This document shows positions 1-11,292 of a stretch of DNA of 64,000 nucleotides, piece by piece; position 1 is the first letter of the stretch, and the number at the start of each line of letters is the position of its first letter. The notes below the pieces were generated by a model, which searched no databases, was not told the origin of the DNA, and saw only the letters and a list, made by a program, of their open reading frames with translations. This DNA comes from Pseudoscleropodium purum (Eukaryota > Streptophyta > Bryopsida > Hypnales > Brachytheciaceae), in assembly GCA_963969395.1 (NCBI GenBank), contig OZ017795.1, positions 18,388,063-18,452,062 of the forward strand, read 5' to 3'. The position numbers and the translations under genes are program-made.

Positions 1-252
1 TAACCTTTTTAGAAGACAATATAGTACTTTGTCTAATATGTTCATGCTTATTTAGGAAGTCTCTTCAAATATTAACCAATGTAGTGAAGGTGTTTGATAT
101 ATAGTTCTTGACTTCTTGTTCTCCTCAAAAGAAATGCTTTAAATTACAACATTATTATAATATAGAAGCCCTTGCATTAATTAGGCATGCATGTCCATTG
201 ATAACCTATATTTAGCCCAATTGTATCCCAATTTAGCCCAATATTATATATA

Positions 253-286
<34 letters not shown>

Positions 287-1240
287 AATGTATGTATGTA
301 TGTTTTGTGTCCATGCAATTGCTAATATAAACTTCACTACTTAATATTGCTTTGATAATACTATCTCATATAAATATATAATAGACTTGAAGCATTCATA
401 GCTCATTCTCATCTCCTCAATACACATCAAGAATTTTAAGGCATCTCAATATGGTGCATTGAAATTTTATCAAGATAATTTGGTGCCAATATCTATACCA
501 ACTTAGTTTCAAAGTGATTGAAAAAATGACATTGAAATGGAATTTGCTATTAAAATAGCATCAAATTAGACTCAGCCAAATTTTGGGATGCTATGGTTTA
601 CTGATGGAATAATAGAACATTAGAAAATTTTCGAGGGCATGAGAAGCCTATGGGTTCCAATGCCCTAAAAATATTGTAAACGTAGCCAACTAAGCAATCT
701 GACATGTCTAAGACCAAGCCACGTCATTTTGCAAATAACAATTATTACTTTTTCAACTTCTTTTTGCATCTTAAGAATTTTAAATTTAAAAAAAAAATCA
801 TTTTTTGACAACCTGCTGTTACCTTCGTTGCAGGGGAACAGACCCAAAATAGACCCTTAGAGTCCTCCTAAATCTTCTAATGGCTATGTTATACACTTCC
901 TCCAACTATCTCAACTTTTGTATTTGGCCATTTCCTTATACTTTTGAATACCACCTTCAAGCCCTACATGCTTGACGCCATTAATTCTATTGTATCTTTT
1001 AATAGAATATCGATATACTACCGTTCATAGTGCTATAGAATACATGTCAAAGTATTCTAATTTTTTGTAATAATTGAATATTTTTTTCCAATTCATTGCA
1101 CAACTATTCTTACTTTGAGGCCATATTCAATGTGGTCATTTGCTTTGTCAAATTTAGATTTATAGTTCAAGGACTCTATCGATTCTCATTTCCCTTTAAG
1201 AATTAAGTGCTCATTGTCACGACCCTTACTATGAAAATTC
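1..1240. other. AT-rich intergenic spacer
   Basis: Strongly AT-rich sequence with stop codons in all frames and no recognisable coding signal. It carries one microsatellite, listed separately. The short open frames are not convincing as protein. GC content rises from about 1330 toward the first gene, which fits a promoter or 5' flank there. Confidence 0.6.
243..303. repeat. (TA)n followed by (TATG)n microsatellite
   Basis: A TA dinucleotide run passes directly into a TATG tetranucleotide run with one interrupting GAATG unit. Simple sequence repeat in spacer; no other function is visible. Confidence 0.95.
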
Positions 1241-1593
1241 TGGATGATCACATATACATATTCAAAAGTTCATCCAAAGTTGAAAACACTCTTGAGTTCA
1301 AAATCCACATTTGGAACCCCAGAAAACCCTATGCCGTTCCTGGGTGAAAATGCAACTGGTGCTACCGCTGTAGTACCACTAGTATTCTCTAATATCACAT
1401 CATGCCAGGGAGCTGAGCCTGGCGCAGGAGGCGTACTGTAGTGTCGGATTTTTGGATCCGGTGTGCGTGCCCGTCGTCACCCGTTCAAGAGATCGACGCC
1501 TGACTCTTGCGAATTATTAACATTTTTCAATTGGCAATAATCAAACTGAAGTTATGAGCATTGCTGCGCTCCTCCGACGCATCTGAAGACGCC

Positions 1594-4500
1594 ATGAGGA
1601 GCGTCAAATCCCCTGCGCTGCGTTTGTTTCGAACTCTCTGCGCAAATCCTGTTGCGAGCAGGGGCCCCCAGGAGGCGATTCGCGTTCTTCATAGCGGAGG
1701 CAATGGCTGGTGGCTCACTGCAGGAGCCAGACGTTTCTCCACGACCGGTAAACCGGACGATTAAAGTCCATGGAAGTCGTTTGTCGAACTTTTCGCCAAA
1801 CAAGTATTAGACGATAGGTGGGATTAAGGGTTTTAAGGTGCTCAAGAATTCTTCTCTGAGTCTGGTGTTGGATGGGTTGGAAGCGCAAAACTTTGAAGCA
1901 GAGTTCAGGGTTTAGGGTTTAAGGCCTGAGAGCTGAAGAATGTGGAGGTTATTCTAGGCACTCGAATTTTGGTTTCTCATGGGAAAGGGAATTTTGGTTT
2001 TAGAATTTTCTAAGCAGATGCGAGTGGAAGTATTCTGGTGCTGTGAAATGCCGGCGATCTGTGAAACAGGAAACAGGAAGAAATGTCTTAGAAATGTCGA
2101 GTATTTTGTGACACAGGGTTTTAGGGTTTAGGATTCAAGGGTCTAGTATCTGAAGAATCTGAACGTTATGCTAGGAACTCGAATTTTGGTTAATGATCGG
2201 AATGCAAGTTAAGTTTGTAGAATGCTCTAAGCAAACAAAAGTGGAAGCATTCTGGTGCTTTGAAATTCCGTCGTTCTGTGCAATCAGGAAGAAATGTCTT
2301 ACAAATGAAGAGCATTTGGAAATCGAATTATGCGAGATCGATATAAGGTGCTGATAGTGTTAAGGTTTTGTGATGCAGAAGGACAACTCCCTTTTTCTCA
2401 AGACATGTTGACCATAGTAGAGCGGGGGATGCTGACGATAGAGCATCGGCATTCCCGCTTGAATCAGGCTCTCTCTGAGGTAGGCTACCTCTTGTTGACA
2501 CTCAGAAGATGACTTGAACTTGATTGTCTTTAACGTGTTGATTGCAGAACGCCGTTGCTATCTCTTTGTTACTGAATGGGTCTGTGAACTGATCAACGTT
2601 TGAGTGGTATGAAGACAGCCCGCTGCACCTCCCGATGAGATTATTCGCTTGAGTAAAGAGTTGAGTAAGCTGGAGGACTTTATGGCCTGCATAGCTTCCT
2701 TGAAATCTAAGCGCAAGGTATTCTTCATTCTAAACCTCACTTTGTGTGTAACTCTGCATGATTGCAGTGGTTATTACCACATATTAGAATTACAGGGCCC
2801 TCCAAGTCATAGTCGCTGACTTTTTGCCATAAATCTTGTCTTTTAGTGTATTCATATCTCCTCTCACGTATTTTACATGCCATGAGTCTGGTCAATTTGT
2901 GCCATAAGTCTGGTCTTGATAATATTTACTGTGTAACTATTTGGCCATTGGTACTCACAACAGAATTGACTTGTGCTGAGTATTGGCAGGAAATGGAAGG
3001 CTTGAAAGCGCTGATAGATGAAGCAGCGGAAGATGAGGAGATGAAGCAGGCAGCAGCAGAGGAACTTCGGTCTGTGTCAAGGCTAGAATCTGAGGACCTT
3101 CAACGAATGCTATCGCTTATGCTTCCCAAAGATGAAGCTGACAGTCGCGGCTGCATTCTTGAGGTCAGAGCTGGTATGTAACCTAATTCTTAGCAATGAT
3201 GATCGATTCTACTTTTCGTTCTGATTTTTTGTGATGCACAAGCTTTGGGCTCACCATTTTGAAGAGACAATTTAAGAAGCAGCACATCTTTTCATTCCTC
3301 GGTATTGGTTTCATCTTTTTACCAGGCACAGGCGGAGAGGAGGCTTCCTTGTTTGCCTTGGACATTTTCAGAATGTATGTCCAGTGACCTTTTCTTCTCC
3401 CCTCGCTTTCACATAGCTTTCATGTCTTTGATTCTATGTTACATCTTTAGTAATCGCTGTCACCGGTTCTGGTTTACGTTCTTTATGAAGGAGTTTTGTT
3501 TAGATTGTAACCAATAGATATATGATTCATTTGTATGTTGATTTGTCACTAATATACGACGTCGTGATTTTTATTCTACAGGTACGAGAGATTTGCCCAG
3601 AAAAAGTTCTGGAATTTTGAGGTTTTGAGCATAACTCAAACAGACAGCAAAGGATGCAAGGTCTGGTTCTCTTTGAAGCGAACTTCCTTTCGGAGGGTCT
3701 GAACTTCCTATTGGATTCCAGAAAGCGTACTGAAGTGAGTATATTATGATGCAGGAAGCTAGCGCCTCCATTACTGGAGATGGGGTTTATGGAAAACTCA
3801 AGTTTGAGAGTGGGGTGCACAGGGTTCAGGTACACTGACGTTCAACTGATCGATTATTCTTCCTTTCGTTCTTTTGAGCAAGGGTCTCGTGCTGCAAATG
3901 GGGTTATTAATACCTTTCTCTCATGTGCTGGTACCTATTATCTTCTGGGTCGAAGTAATCTATTAAGTGACTTCTAGAGTTTCCTCTCTTTGTCTCTTGT
4001 ACCACACAAGTTTGAGTTGTGACAAGTCTGGAACGTATTCGACTAATAGCTATTATATATTTCATCTTGCAGAGGGTTCCAGTGACTGAAAAAAGTGGGC
4101 GAGTTCACACAAGCGCAGCCTCAGTGGCTGTTCTTCCACAAGCAGACGAGGTTATAATTTTCAGCATTCAACTCAACATTTGAATTTTGAGATGCTTATA
4201 TTGTGTAAATTGTGCTTTTTTATGTTGTCTACCTTGATAAATCCGCATTTCTATTTAGTTCAGCTGTCCATGCTGATTCACGGTAATTAAGATGGGCTTC
4301 GTTGTTATTAGACCTTTCTTCCATGCAAGGAAAGTAGAGTCTAGAAGAGGTTCTTGAGATGCAAGAGTGATTTAAGTGTTGATAATGACGAAAATGCAGG
4401 TTGATGTTCAAATGAGGAGTGAGGACCTGAGAATAGACACCTATCGAGCAGGCGGCGCCGGTGGTCAACATGCTAACACTACCAGCAGTGCTGTTCGCGT

Positions 4501-5496
4501 TACCCACTTACCCACGGGCATTGTTATTGCCATCCAAGACGAGCGTTCTCAACACATGGTATGAAATACTTAGGAGGGCCAGAATAGGGTATGATTTCTC
4601 ATGGTCATTGGATGTTCCCACGTTAATTTATAGGATCTCAACATGATGAGTTTTAATCAATATTTTACAACGTGTCATTGTGTACAGAATAGAGCCAAAG
4701 CACTGAAGTTGCTACGTGCAAAGCTGTTTGAGAGAGAGAGGGTGCAGCAGGCGATGGCACGGTCGAGTCTTCGCCTTGAGCAGGTAAACATTTGAGTTTA
4801 TGAAATTTTCTTGGGTGTCAGCATAGCTAGCTCATGATCTCCTTGACCCTCACAACATATGCAGGCTCTAGATATGTAAGGTAGAGAGTACTATTTGCTT
4901 CACTTTTAGAATTGTAACATGAGTAGGAGTGTGATTTTTGGGAAATGGATAGGTCTATGAAGAGACCACTTCGGGTACACGAACTCAATCTGTTGAGATC
5001 AGAAAATTTATCAATATGCACTAATTTCTTATGCAATTTCAATGCGGGACGTTGTAGAACACTAGAAGTGATAACAAGTGGCTCCATCTCTATTAAAAGA
5101 CGAGTGACCACAGACATTTAGCCGAGTCATTCTTAAACTACGTGCTGATTGATTATCCGATTGAAAGCTGACTATCGTATTAATAAATGTGTTGCTGTTG
5201 CTGTAGGTCCCTAACGATTTTAGTATCCTTTACCTTTATGTCTTGTTCTGGAACTTAGGCGTATTACGAATTTTGTCTAAACTAGGTGTATCATTGTGCA
5301 GATCGGAAGTGGTGATCGATCAGAGCGGATACGAACGTACAACTTTCCTCAAGGAAGAGTCACCGATCATCGCATTAATATTACTCAGCATTCCATCGAC
5401 CAAATTATGCAAGGGGAAGGACTGGATGGTTTTGTAGATGCTTTGACTATGAAGCAAGAAATTGCGGCTCTGGCTTCCCTGAAAGCTGCTTCATAA
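1594..5496 (+). CDS. Organellar class I peptide chain release factor (RF1 type), probably mitochondrial
   Basis: Recognises UAA/UAG in the ribosomal A site and triggers peptidyl-tRNA hydrolysis in an organelle. Eleven coding exons keep phase: 1594-1747, 2379-2479, 2619-2717, 2990-3173, 3326-3374, 3582-3660, 3755-3829, 4073-4150, 4400-4558, 4688-4783, 5302-5496, giving about 422 residues. The first ~50 residues are Arg/Ser/Ala-rich and end in RRFSTTG, like a mitochondrial presequence. Bacterial-type RF1 features follow: EVRAGTGGEEA, the stop-reading tripeptide PVT at about 250-252 (RF1 class; RF2 would have SPF), and the catalytic GGQ at about 294-296 in [10 protein letters not shown]. The C-terminus contains [23 protein letters not shown], typical of the family. 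Length is slightly above bacterial RF1 (about 360) because of the presequence. ATG 1594 was chosen because an upstream ATG at 1554 runs quickly to a stop. Mitochondrial rather than plastid targeting is inference. Confidence 0.93.
1906..2318 (+). repeat. Diverged ~200 bp tandem duplication in release-factor intron 1, each copy led by a telo-box
   Basis: Two diverged copies (about 1906-2105 and 2114-2318) share order and wording: a TTTAGGG-type box, CTGAAGAAT, CTAGG(C/A)ACTCGAATTTTGG, GTGGAAG(T/C)ATTCTGGTGCT, then CAGGAAGAAATGTCTTA. Both begin with telo-box motifs (TTTAGGGTTT at 1911-1920; a longer double version near 2116-2131). Telo-boxes are known near plant translation-machinery genes, so an intronic regulatory role is possible but inferred. 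Confidence 0.8.
4878..5236 (+). mobile_element. Non-autonomous TIR element (MITE-like), family 'AAGGTAGAG', in release-factor intron 10
   Basis: About 359 bp lying wholly within the last intron of the release factor. The left end reads AAGGTAGAGAGTACTATTTG and the right end, reversed, reads AAGGTAAAGGATACTAAAAT, so the termini are inverted repeats. A perfect 5-bp direct repeat TATGT flanks it (4873-4877 and 5237-5241), consistent with a target-site duplication. No coding capacity. Related copies lie at 32110-32476, 33887-34181 and 54815-55025 (reverse). The superfamily is not assigned. Confidence 0.75.
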
Positions 5497-5910
5497 TTCG
5501 CCATGTCTTACAATTCATTTTTCCATTCTTTCTCGAGTAATTTCTTATTCATTTCGTGGATGAGTTTCACTGTGAGCGTGAGAGTTGCATCCGTGATGTT
5601 TTGCAAGCAGGTTTGAACAGCATGGCCACCCAGCGGTGTCATTTTGTCTTCCTAGTTATTAGTGTCGCTTTACACTAGGGCCCAGTCGAGAAAATGCTGG
5701 GGCTCAAAATGATGCAAGTTGGACCCAAACTTCAGCCTCAAGAGGTCATTACAATAATGAGTTGTGGATTTGGACTTTAGTGTAAAAGGTCTTAAGGAAG
5801 ACTCCACCTAATTGTGACCGCTTGCTAGAACCGACCCCTAGAGATTCTTGCCTAAAATGTTTTGTCCTGTTCGTGAGAGCTATGGTCACTTTTGGGTAAG
5901 ACTTTGAAAA

Positions 5911-6532
5911 TTATCCTCTAAACTCATGAGGTATTTTTTTCATAAAAAACCCTCTCAAAATTGCCATTTCTATTGCAAAATTGCAATGAACTTTAGAAAT
6001 TCTTTTTTTGCATATCTAATAGAAGGATCTTGCACTAAACTAGCCTAAGTATGTGTAAAAGAAATTTCATTAACTTTAGAAATTCTTTATTTGCATATCT
6101 AATAGTAGGATCTTGCATTAAACTAGCATAAGTATGTGTAGAAGAAATTTCAATAACTTTGATCTTGTGGACTATGAGATATTTGTGTTTGAAGTGAACA
6201 AATTATGTTTGTTTGCACCTTGTTTGAATTTTAAGGCTTTGAATCTTCTTATTGTAGTTGAAAATTTTTGTATTATACATTTTGAATTTCTAATTTTTGA
6301 TATTGAAGAATTGAGTTGAAAGTTTAGGAAAAAAATTCAAAACAATACACACTTGATTTTTATTTATTTTTTAAATGTTAAATAGAAGAAGATAAGAAAT
6401 TGAAGAAAATGTTAAATTGTCAAACAATAATACTTTCTACTAAATCCTAAAATTTTATAATTTTAAATTTTAACTTCTTATAATTTTTATGTAGTTTCCA
6501 AAGAATTCCATTTTGGACTTAAGGGTTTATAA
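5911..6532 (+). mobile_element. Diverged member of the TTAACCCC-terminus repeat family
   Basis: Begins with a TTATCCTCTAAAC-like end. It continues with segments matching the 7506 and 45118 elements: an AAACTC(T/C) stretch before TGCCATTT, then AGGATCTTG(C/T)A and a GTGTAGAAGAAATTTC-like block. It ends in CTTAAGGGTTTATAA, roughly the inverse of the left end. Shorter than the other members (about 620 bp) and internally duplicated. Boundaries are approximate. Confidence 0.45.
5989..6154 (+). repeat. 83-bp tandem duplication
   Basis: Two adjacent copies of about 83 bp start with AACTTTAGAAATTCTTT at 5989 and 6072. They run through AGGATCTTGCA and AAGTATGTGTA with only a few substitutions. The low divergence suggests a fairly recent local duplication inside an older repeat. 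Confidence 0.9.
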
Positions 6533-7505
6533 CTTTTGCTCTCTAAGACCACTTGAAAGAAAAATGGATACCATAGGAAACTATCTAAAATCTATTTTGT
6601 CCTTCAAGGGGATAATGGGAGTTTAGAAGTTGATAGATTGTTCATATGGTGTCCTTGAAATTCATGAAAAAAGAATCTATAATATTCTTTTGACTTCCAA
6701 CAAGTTCCTACAAAAAATTAAGCAATTTTGTAATGCAAACATTACTTGTTTACTTATTCAAATACAATAAGGTGTAAAGTAGGGACACCTAAAAGTGCCA
6801 CTTTTTTTAATTGTGTACATTTTCTATTATTAGATCAATCCACAAAGATTGCTTTCTTATTGGCAAATGAAAAGAGATTTCAATGCACTATTTGGAAATT
6901 ATATACAAAAGTTATGATAGATCAAAGTTTATTGATAGATGTTTTAAAATCATTTCTTCAACAATAGGTACATATTCACAAGAGATCATTTGTTCAAGTG
7001 GTGCTTTTAGGCACTTAGAGCATTATTTTGAGTATTCTAACCTTAGTTGCCTTATGTCATATTGAAGACCAAAAAAAATGTCATACAAAATGATTCATAC
7101 TGCACTAATCAAATGCTTGATTGAAGTTTAGTCATAGCTTTAGTCCTAAGCTCAATTATTGGGTCATTACACTAGAATGATTAATTTTTGAGGCTTGAAT
7201 CATCAAAATTTTCTTCCATATTATAATCATGTCAAAGAAGGATTAGGCCCACTTCTAATATCTTGATCAACAAAAGTGCACAAATATTTTTGTTTATTTA
7301 AATTGGCCTCAAGTATACATAGTATTGTAGAATGTTCCATCTTTTTAGTATTATAAATTATATTAAACCTTTTTTTTCATGCAGTGTCCTAATAATACTC
7401 TTTATATAATAGTATATTTCACTTTGAGGCTTTATATCACAAAAATAGGGCATTTGAAAGGGCTTTCATGTAGGATCTTAAATTGATGGTCAATTACAAC
7501 ATTCA

Positions 7506-8428
7506 TTAACCCCTAAAGTTCCTTGACTATGTTTTCACCAAAAACTCTCCAAAACTGCCATTTTTAGAATAAGTATCCAAAAAAAAATTTAAACATTTTT
7601 AGACACATCCAACCATAGGATCTTGTATTATAATAATTTGAGAAGACGCGGAAAAAATTTCAGAAATTTACACAATGTAGATTGAAAGATAATTGCGTTT
7701 AAAGTGACAAAAAGCCTTTTTTTTGGCCCTGCAAAAAACTAGGCAGCTGCACTTCACAAGGTCACATTTGTAAGAAAAAAATGTCCAAAATGCTTGCAAC
7801 TCTTTGAATTAATTCTTCAACTCAAGTTGGCTACATGCTTAAAAAATTTGGAATTGCACAACATATAGGAAAAAAATAGTAAGTAGAAAGAAGTAGAGAA
7901 TGAATCAAAACACTAAATTGTTAATAAATTAGTTATGGAATTGAAAAATTCCAATCCCAATGGTTGTAATGTTGTAATAAACAATCTTCACCTAGTATTT
8001 CTATTTTTTTTCAAAAATATTGAAAATTGAGTTCAATAATGAACTTCAAAGTTTATTTTAGAGTAGAGAATCTATAACTGCTCACAAACTAAAATACCTC
8101 ATAACTTTTGACTCATTAATCAAAATGGAACGATTCAAAGCTTTCTATGTATATATAAATTTACAAAGTTCATTTCAAATTTTTATTTTTGAAAAAAGCA
8201 ATTTTTTCAGATTTGCCTTGACTACCCGAGTTGAGAAACAAATTACATATTAGGGCATAACTTTTTACTCATATTTCCAAATGTCTTGAAATTTGTGCAC
8301 ATCAAAGATATTCCTTGTTTACACCTTTTATTAAAATTTGGGTCAAAAATATGGAAATCTTTGCTTACATGCACATGCCCAAAAAAGTTATGTTGCCAAA
8401 ACATGCACCTTGGTCCTTTAGGAGTTAA
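7506..8428 (+). mobile_element. ~923 bp non-autonomous element with TTAACCCCTAAAG inverted ends
   Basis: The left end TTAACCCCTAAAG and right end CTTTAGGAGTTAA are inverted repeats differing at one position. The interior is AT-rich without a credible transposase frame. A homologous element of nearly equal length (933 bp) lies at 45118-46050. Both share blocks such as GACTAT(G/A)TTTTCACCAAAA and GGCAG(C/T)TGCACTTCA, plus GTAGAAAG(A/G)AGTAGAGAATGA. No clear target-site duplication was found. The superfamily is undetermined. Confidence 0.65.
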
Positions 8429-8928
8429 TACAAAAAATTTCAAGATTCCACAAGCGCAAATAACTTTAAACTACTTGCTTTCAAAGCAAGGCTAAAATCA
8501 TTTATCTTTTTAACTTTTTAATAAATCCAATTATAGCTTCCTTTACTAAAATTGTTCAAGTTGAAAACGTCCTAAATTTTTGAGTGAAAATCTCCAATAA
8601 TTGCAAGATTGTAATTATGCTTAAATTGAAAAAAAATTGCCTTTCAATATTTTTATGAAAAAGCTTATATTTCAATACTTATGCATTTTGAACAATATGT
8701 TGGAAAGAAATTCAACACTCAATTTTATTTTTTTATTTTTGTACTCATTACTTACAAAACAAATATCTTCATGATTTCTATCATTGGTTAGAAATAGAAT
8801 AATTCAAAGCTTTTTGTATAGGTATAATTTGGATGATAAAATCAAATCAATCTACAACCACCAACTTTGAAATTGAAACCCAAAAAATTCTTGAAACTTT
8901 TGCACTACTTATTCCAAGGACATGAAAT

Positions 8929-9726
8929 CACTAGAAGAAAAACATGTTTAGTACAATTGACTACTATGCAACTAGTGTCCTATGCAACTATCATGCAACT
9001 AGTTTCCTCTTTATTAGCACCAAATTTAATGTAATTGTTTTATGTTGTTGTTTTACAACATTCATACATTGTTTAGTTGCAAAGTAATCATTCTACAATT
9101 GTAAAAAATGACTAGAAAACAACTAGTGTCCTATGCAACTATCATACAAATGTAAAATGACTAGTTATTTCTTAGTTACACACTAATTGTTTCTTAGTTG
9201 CTTTCAAAGTTCATTTCCATTTGTCTTATATCAATTGTTCCATATCAATTGTAAAGAGTACCATTAGATTAAATATATAAGACTTGTTTGTTGTTGTAGT
9301 TTGATTCAAAGAATTCTTTAGATAGAATTCTAAGAAATCAACAACTTGTAGATTTCTATAATTTGGTAGAAATAAAAAATTAATTAAAATTCAAGAAGTT
9401 TTTAAATCTATAAAATTGAATTTCTTAAATCTAGGAAGAAGGTAGATCTGAAATTCTAAAATTTAGAAAAATGTAGATATGAAATTTTGAAATTTACAAA
9501 TCATTGAGATTAATATTTTAAAATCTAGAAATCTACAAGTTGCAAATGAAAATGAAGTTTTTTGCATGGTGTCAAATGACAAAAAAAACTCGCAACTAGT
9601 TTGCAATTAATGCAACTTGTCCACTGCAACTACAAACTCTACATTGTCACCTAGTTGCAAACATACTATGCAACTACAAAACATGTTGCATATTGTAGTT
9701 GCAAAAACCCTCATTTTCTTCTAGTG
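8929..9726 (+). mobile_element. Non-autonomous CACTA (En/Spm-type) DNA transposon
   Basis: A 798-bp element beginning CACTAGAAGAAAA and ending TTTTCTTCTAGTG: a perfect 13-bp terminal inverted repeat with the diagnostic CACTA end. It is flanked by the 3-bp direct repeat AAT (8926-8928 and 9727-9729), the target-site size known for CACTA elements. Subterminal zones on both sides are crowded with short motifs built on ATGCAACTA / TAGTTGCA in both orientations, as expected for transposase-binding repeats. No transposase frame is present, so it must move in trans. Confidence 0.85.
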
Positions 9727-10329
9727 AATAAAGCTTTCCATATAATGCAAGATGATAACAACTATCAAAAAATTCCACTCCAACAAATCAAAAGTATTAA
9801 GTATTAATAGCTCAACAAATATAACCAAAAGTCCAAAGTGGACCCCTTAGTAATGTAGGAATAAATAAAACATCCTTACAAAAACATAGAATTGGCTAAT
9901 GAAATTTATTTAAGCTTTCAACTACTACCATCCATTTACCTTCATTACTTAAATCCTACAATGACCAAAACAACAAAAGTATCCATTGAATGATCTTGAA
10001 GGTTTTTATAAAAAAAAAATGCATCTTAAATCTAATAATTGAATTCTTAGCTTTTACTTTAATGATAGGTCTCCTCTTTTCAAGAATAACTTTGAAAACT
10101 CTACAATAAATACACCTAAAATAGTCAGACTACTTCTTAAAATTGACCCCTATTTTGGAAGAGAAAATGAATAAAGTAGATATACAAAATGGTGCACATT
10201 ACAAGGACAAATATGAAGAGGAGTTGTAGGCCATTTTGAAGAGTGTGCAACTTTATTTATAGTATTGTGGAGGTGGCAACCTTACAAGTGGTCTATTTTG
10301 GGTATACTTTTAGTTGTTTTAACTTCTTT

Positions 10330-10775
10330 TCTATGACATGTTTTGATACTACTAGTGTCATTTCTTGATGTGCATCATATGCATTTTGGCATCACTCAAT
10401 GATACCAAATACCCAATACTCAATTTGTTATGGTGTATTGGGTAATGCCTTAGTCCTTAATTGCAAGGTCCAAGGCTCAAGTCATGAGGGTGGTGCCCAC
10501 ATAGTTGGCCAACTACCTAAATGGCAGGCCACCTACCATTCAATTTTAAATTTTTTTATTGATTTTCTTATTATTCTTGTAAAAAACATAGTTTTTGCAA
10601 CAATGAAGTATTAAATTTATATTTTTATTATAGTACTATATACTACACTAATTATTGATATTCATTTAGTGAAGTTGCAATACTACATTCATTTGTATAG
10701 TTTTCAATATTGTTTCAATGTTGCCACAATACTGAAAGTAATCCCTAACACTAGATCAATCATTTTTTCCTAGTG
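10330..10775. repeat. Possible second CACTA-like element, only the right end clear
   Basis: The sequence CATTTTTTCCTAGTG near 10761-10775 resembles the right terminus of the CACTA element at 8929-9726, and short TTGCAA/TGTTGCCA motifs precede it. I could not find a matching left CACTA end, so the start given is arbitrary. It may be a truncated or diverged copy. Confidence 0.25.
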
Positions 10776-10892
10776 AAGCCCCTAAAACCTCTTTGTTCAT
10801 CATGTATATTTTGGATGGGCAGGGGGTTAAGATTACATAAGTGGGAACTTGGGTACAAATGCTATGCGCCACTAATCCCTCTGACTAGATCC

Positions 10893-10902
10893 TGACGTGG
10901 CA
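10893..10902 (+). promoter_or_regulatory. ACGT-core element upstream of the membrane-protein gene
   Basis: The sequence TGACGTGGCA lies about 400 bp upstream of the start codon at 11293, within a local GC rise. ACGT cores of this form are bound by plant bZIP proteins. A single short motif can occur by chance, so this is only a candidate site. Confidence 0.3.
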
Positions 10903-11292
10903 CCCCCCACACTGCTCCGCGGTACGCGCCAGGTGGCACTTCCACAGCGACTGAGGCGATATGCACAAGGAAGTGAGAGTTCCACCGTCTTATTAGACCC
11001 CACTCACAACCATAAGTTAAGCTTACCACTCCATCTCTCTCCTCGCAAAATTTCAGACCCACGTTCCATCTTCACCTGAAATCTCCCCACCCGATCCGAC
11101 CCTTCTTCCCGTTCAACAGGTTTGCGCAATTCTCCGAACTGTCCATTGTTGTTGCGCTTGCATTGATCAAAATTTTGGGCAATCAATCCATTCACGTTTC
11201 GCTTGCATTGCTCCAGCTTGTACTGCTCGAGCTTGTGCGATCGCAAGAGTATTGATCGACCTTTGTTGGTGTCTCAGATTGCGTTGCTGGCG

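Larger units (their letters stand above)
5500..10860. other. AT-rich, repeat-dense intergenic spacer
   Basis: About 5.3 kb without a convincing gene. It holds two members of the TTAACCCC-end family (5911-6532 and 7506-8428), an 83-bp tandem duplication, a CACTA-type element (8929-9726) and a probable lone CACTA-like right end near 10760. The open frames here are short, AT-biased and lie inside the repeats. Confidence 0.6.

Noticed and set aside
1244..1441. 65-codon plus-strand frame upstream of the release factor
   Set aside because: It does not splice in phase to the release-factor exons and has no family features; it lies in the probable promoter.
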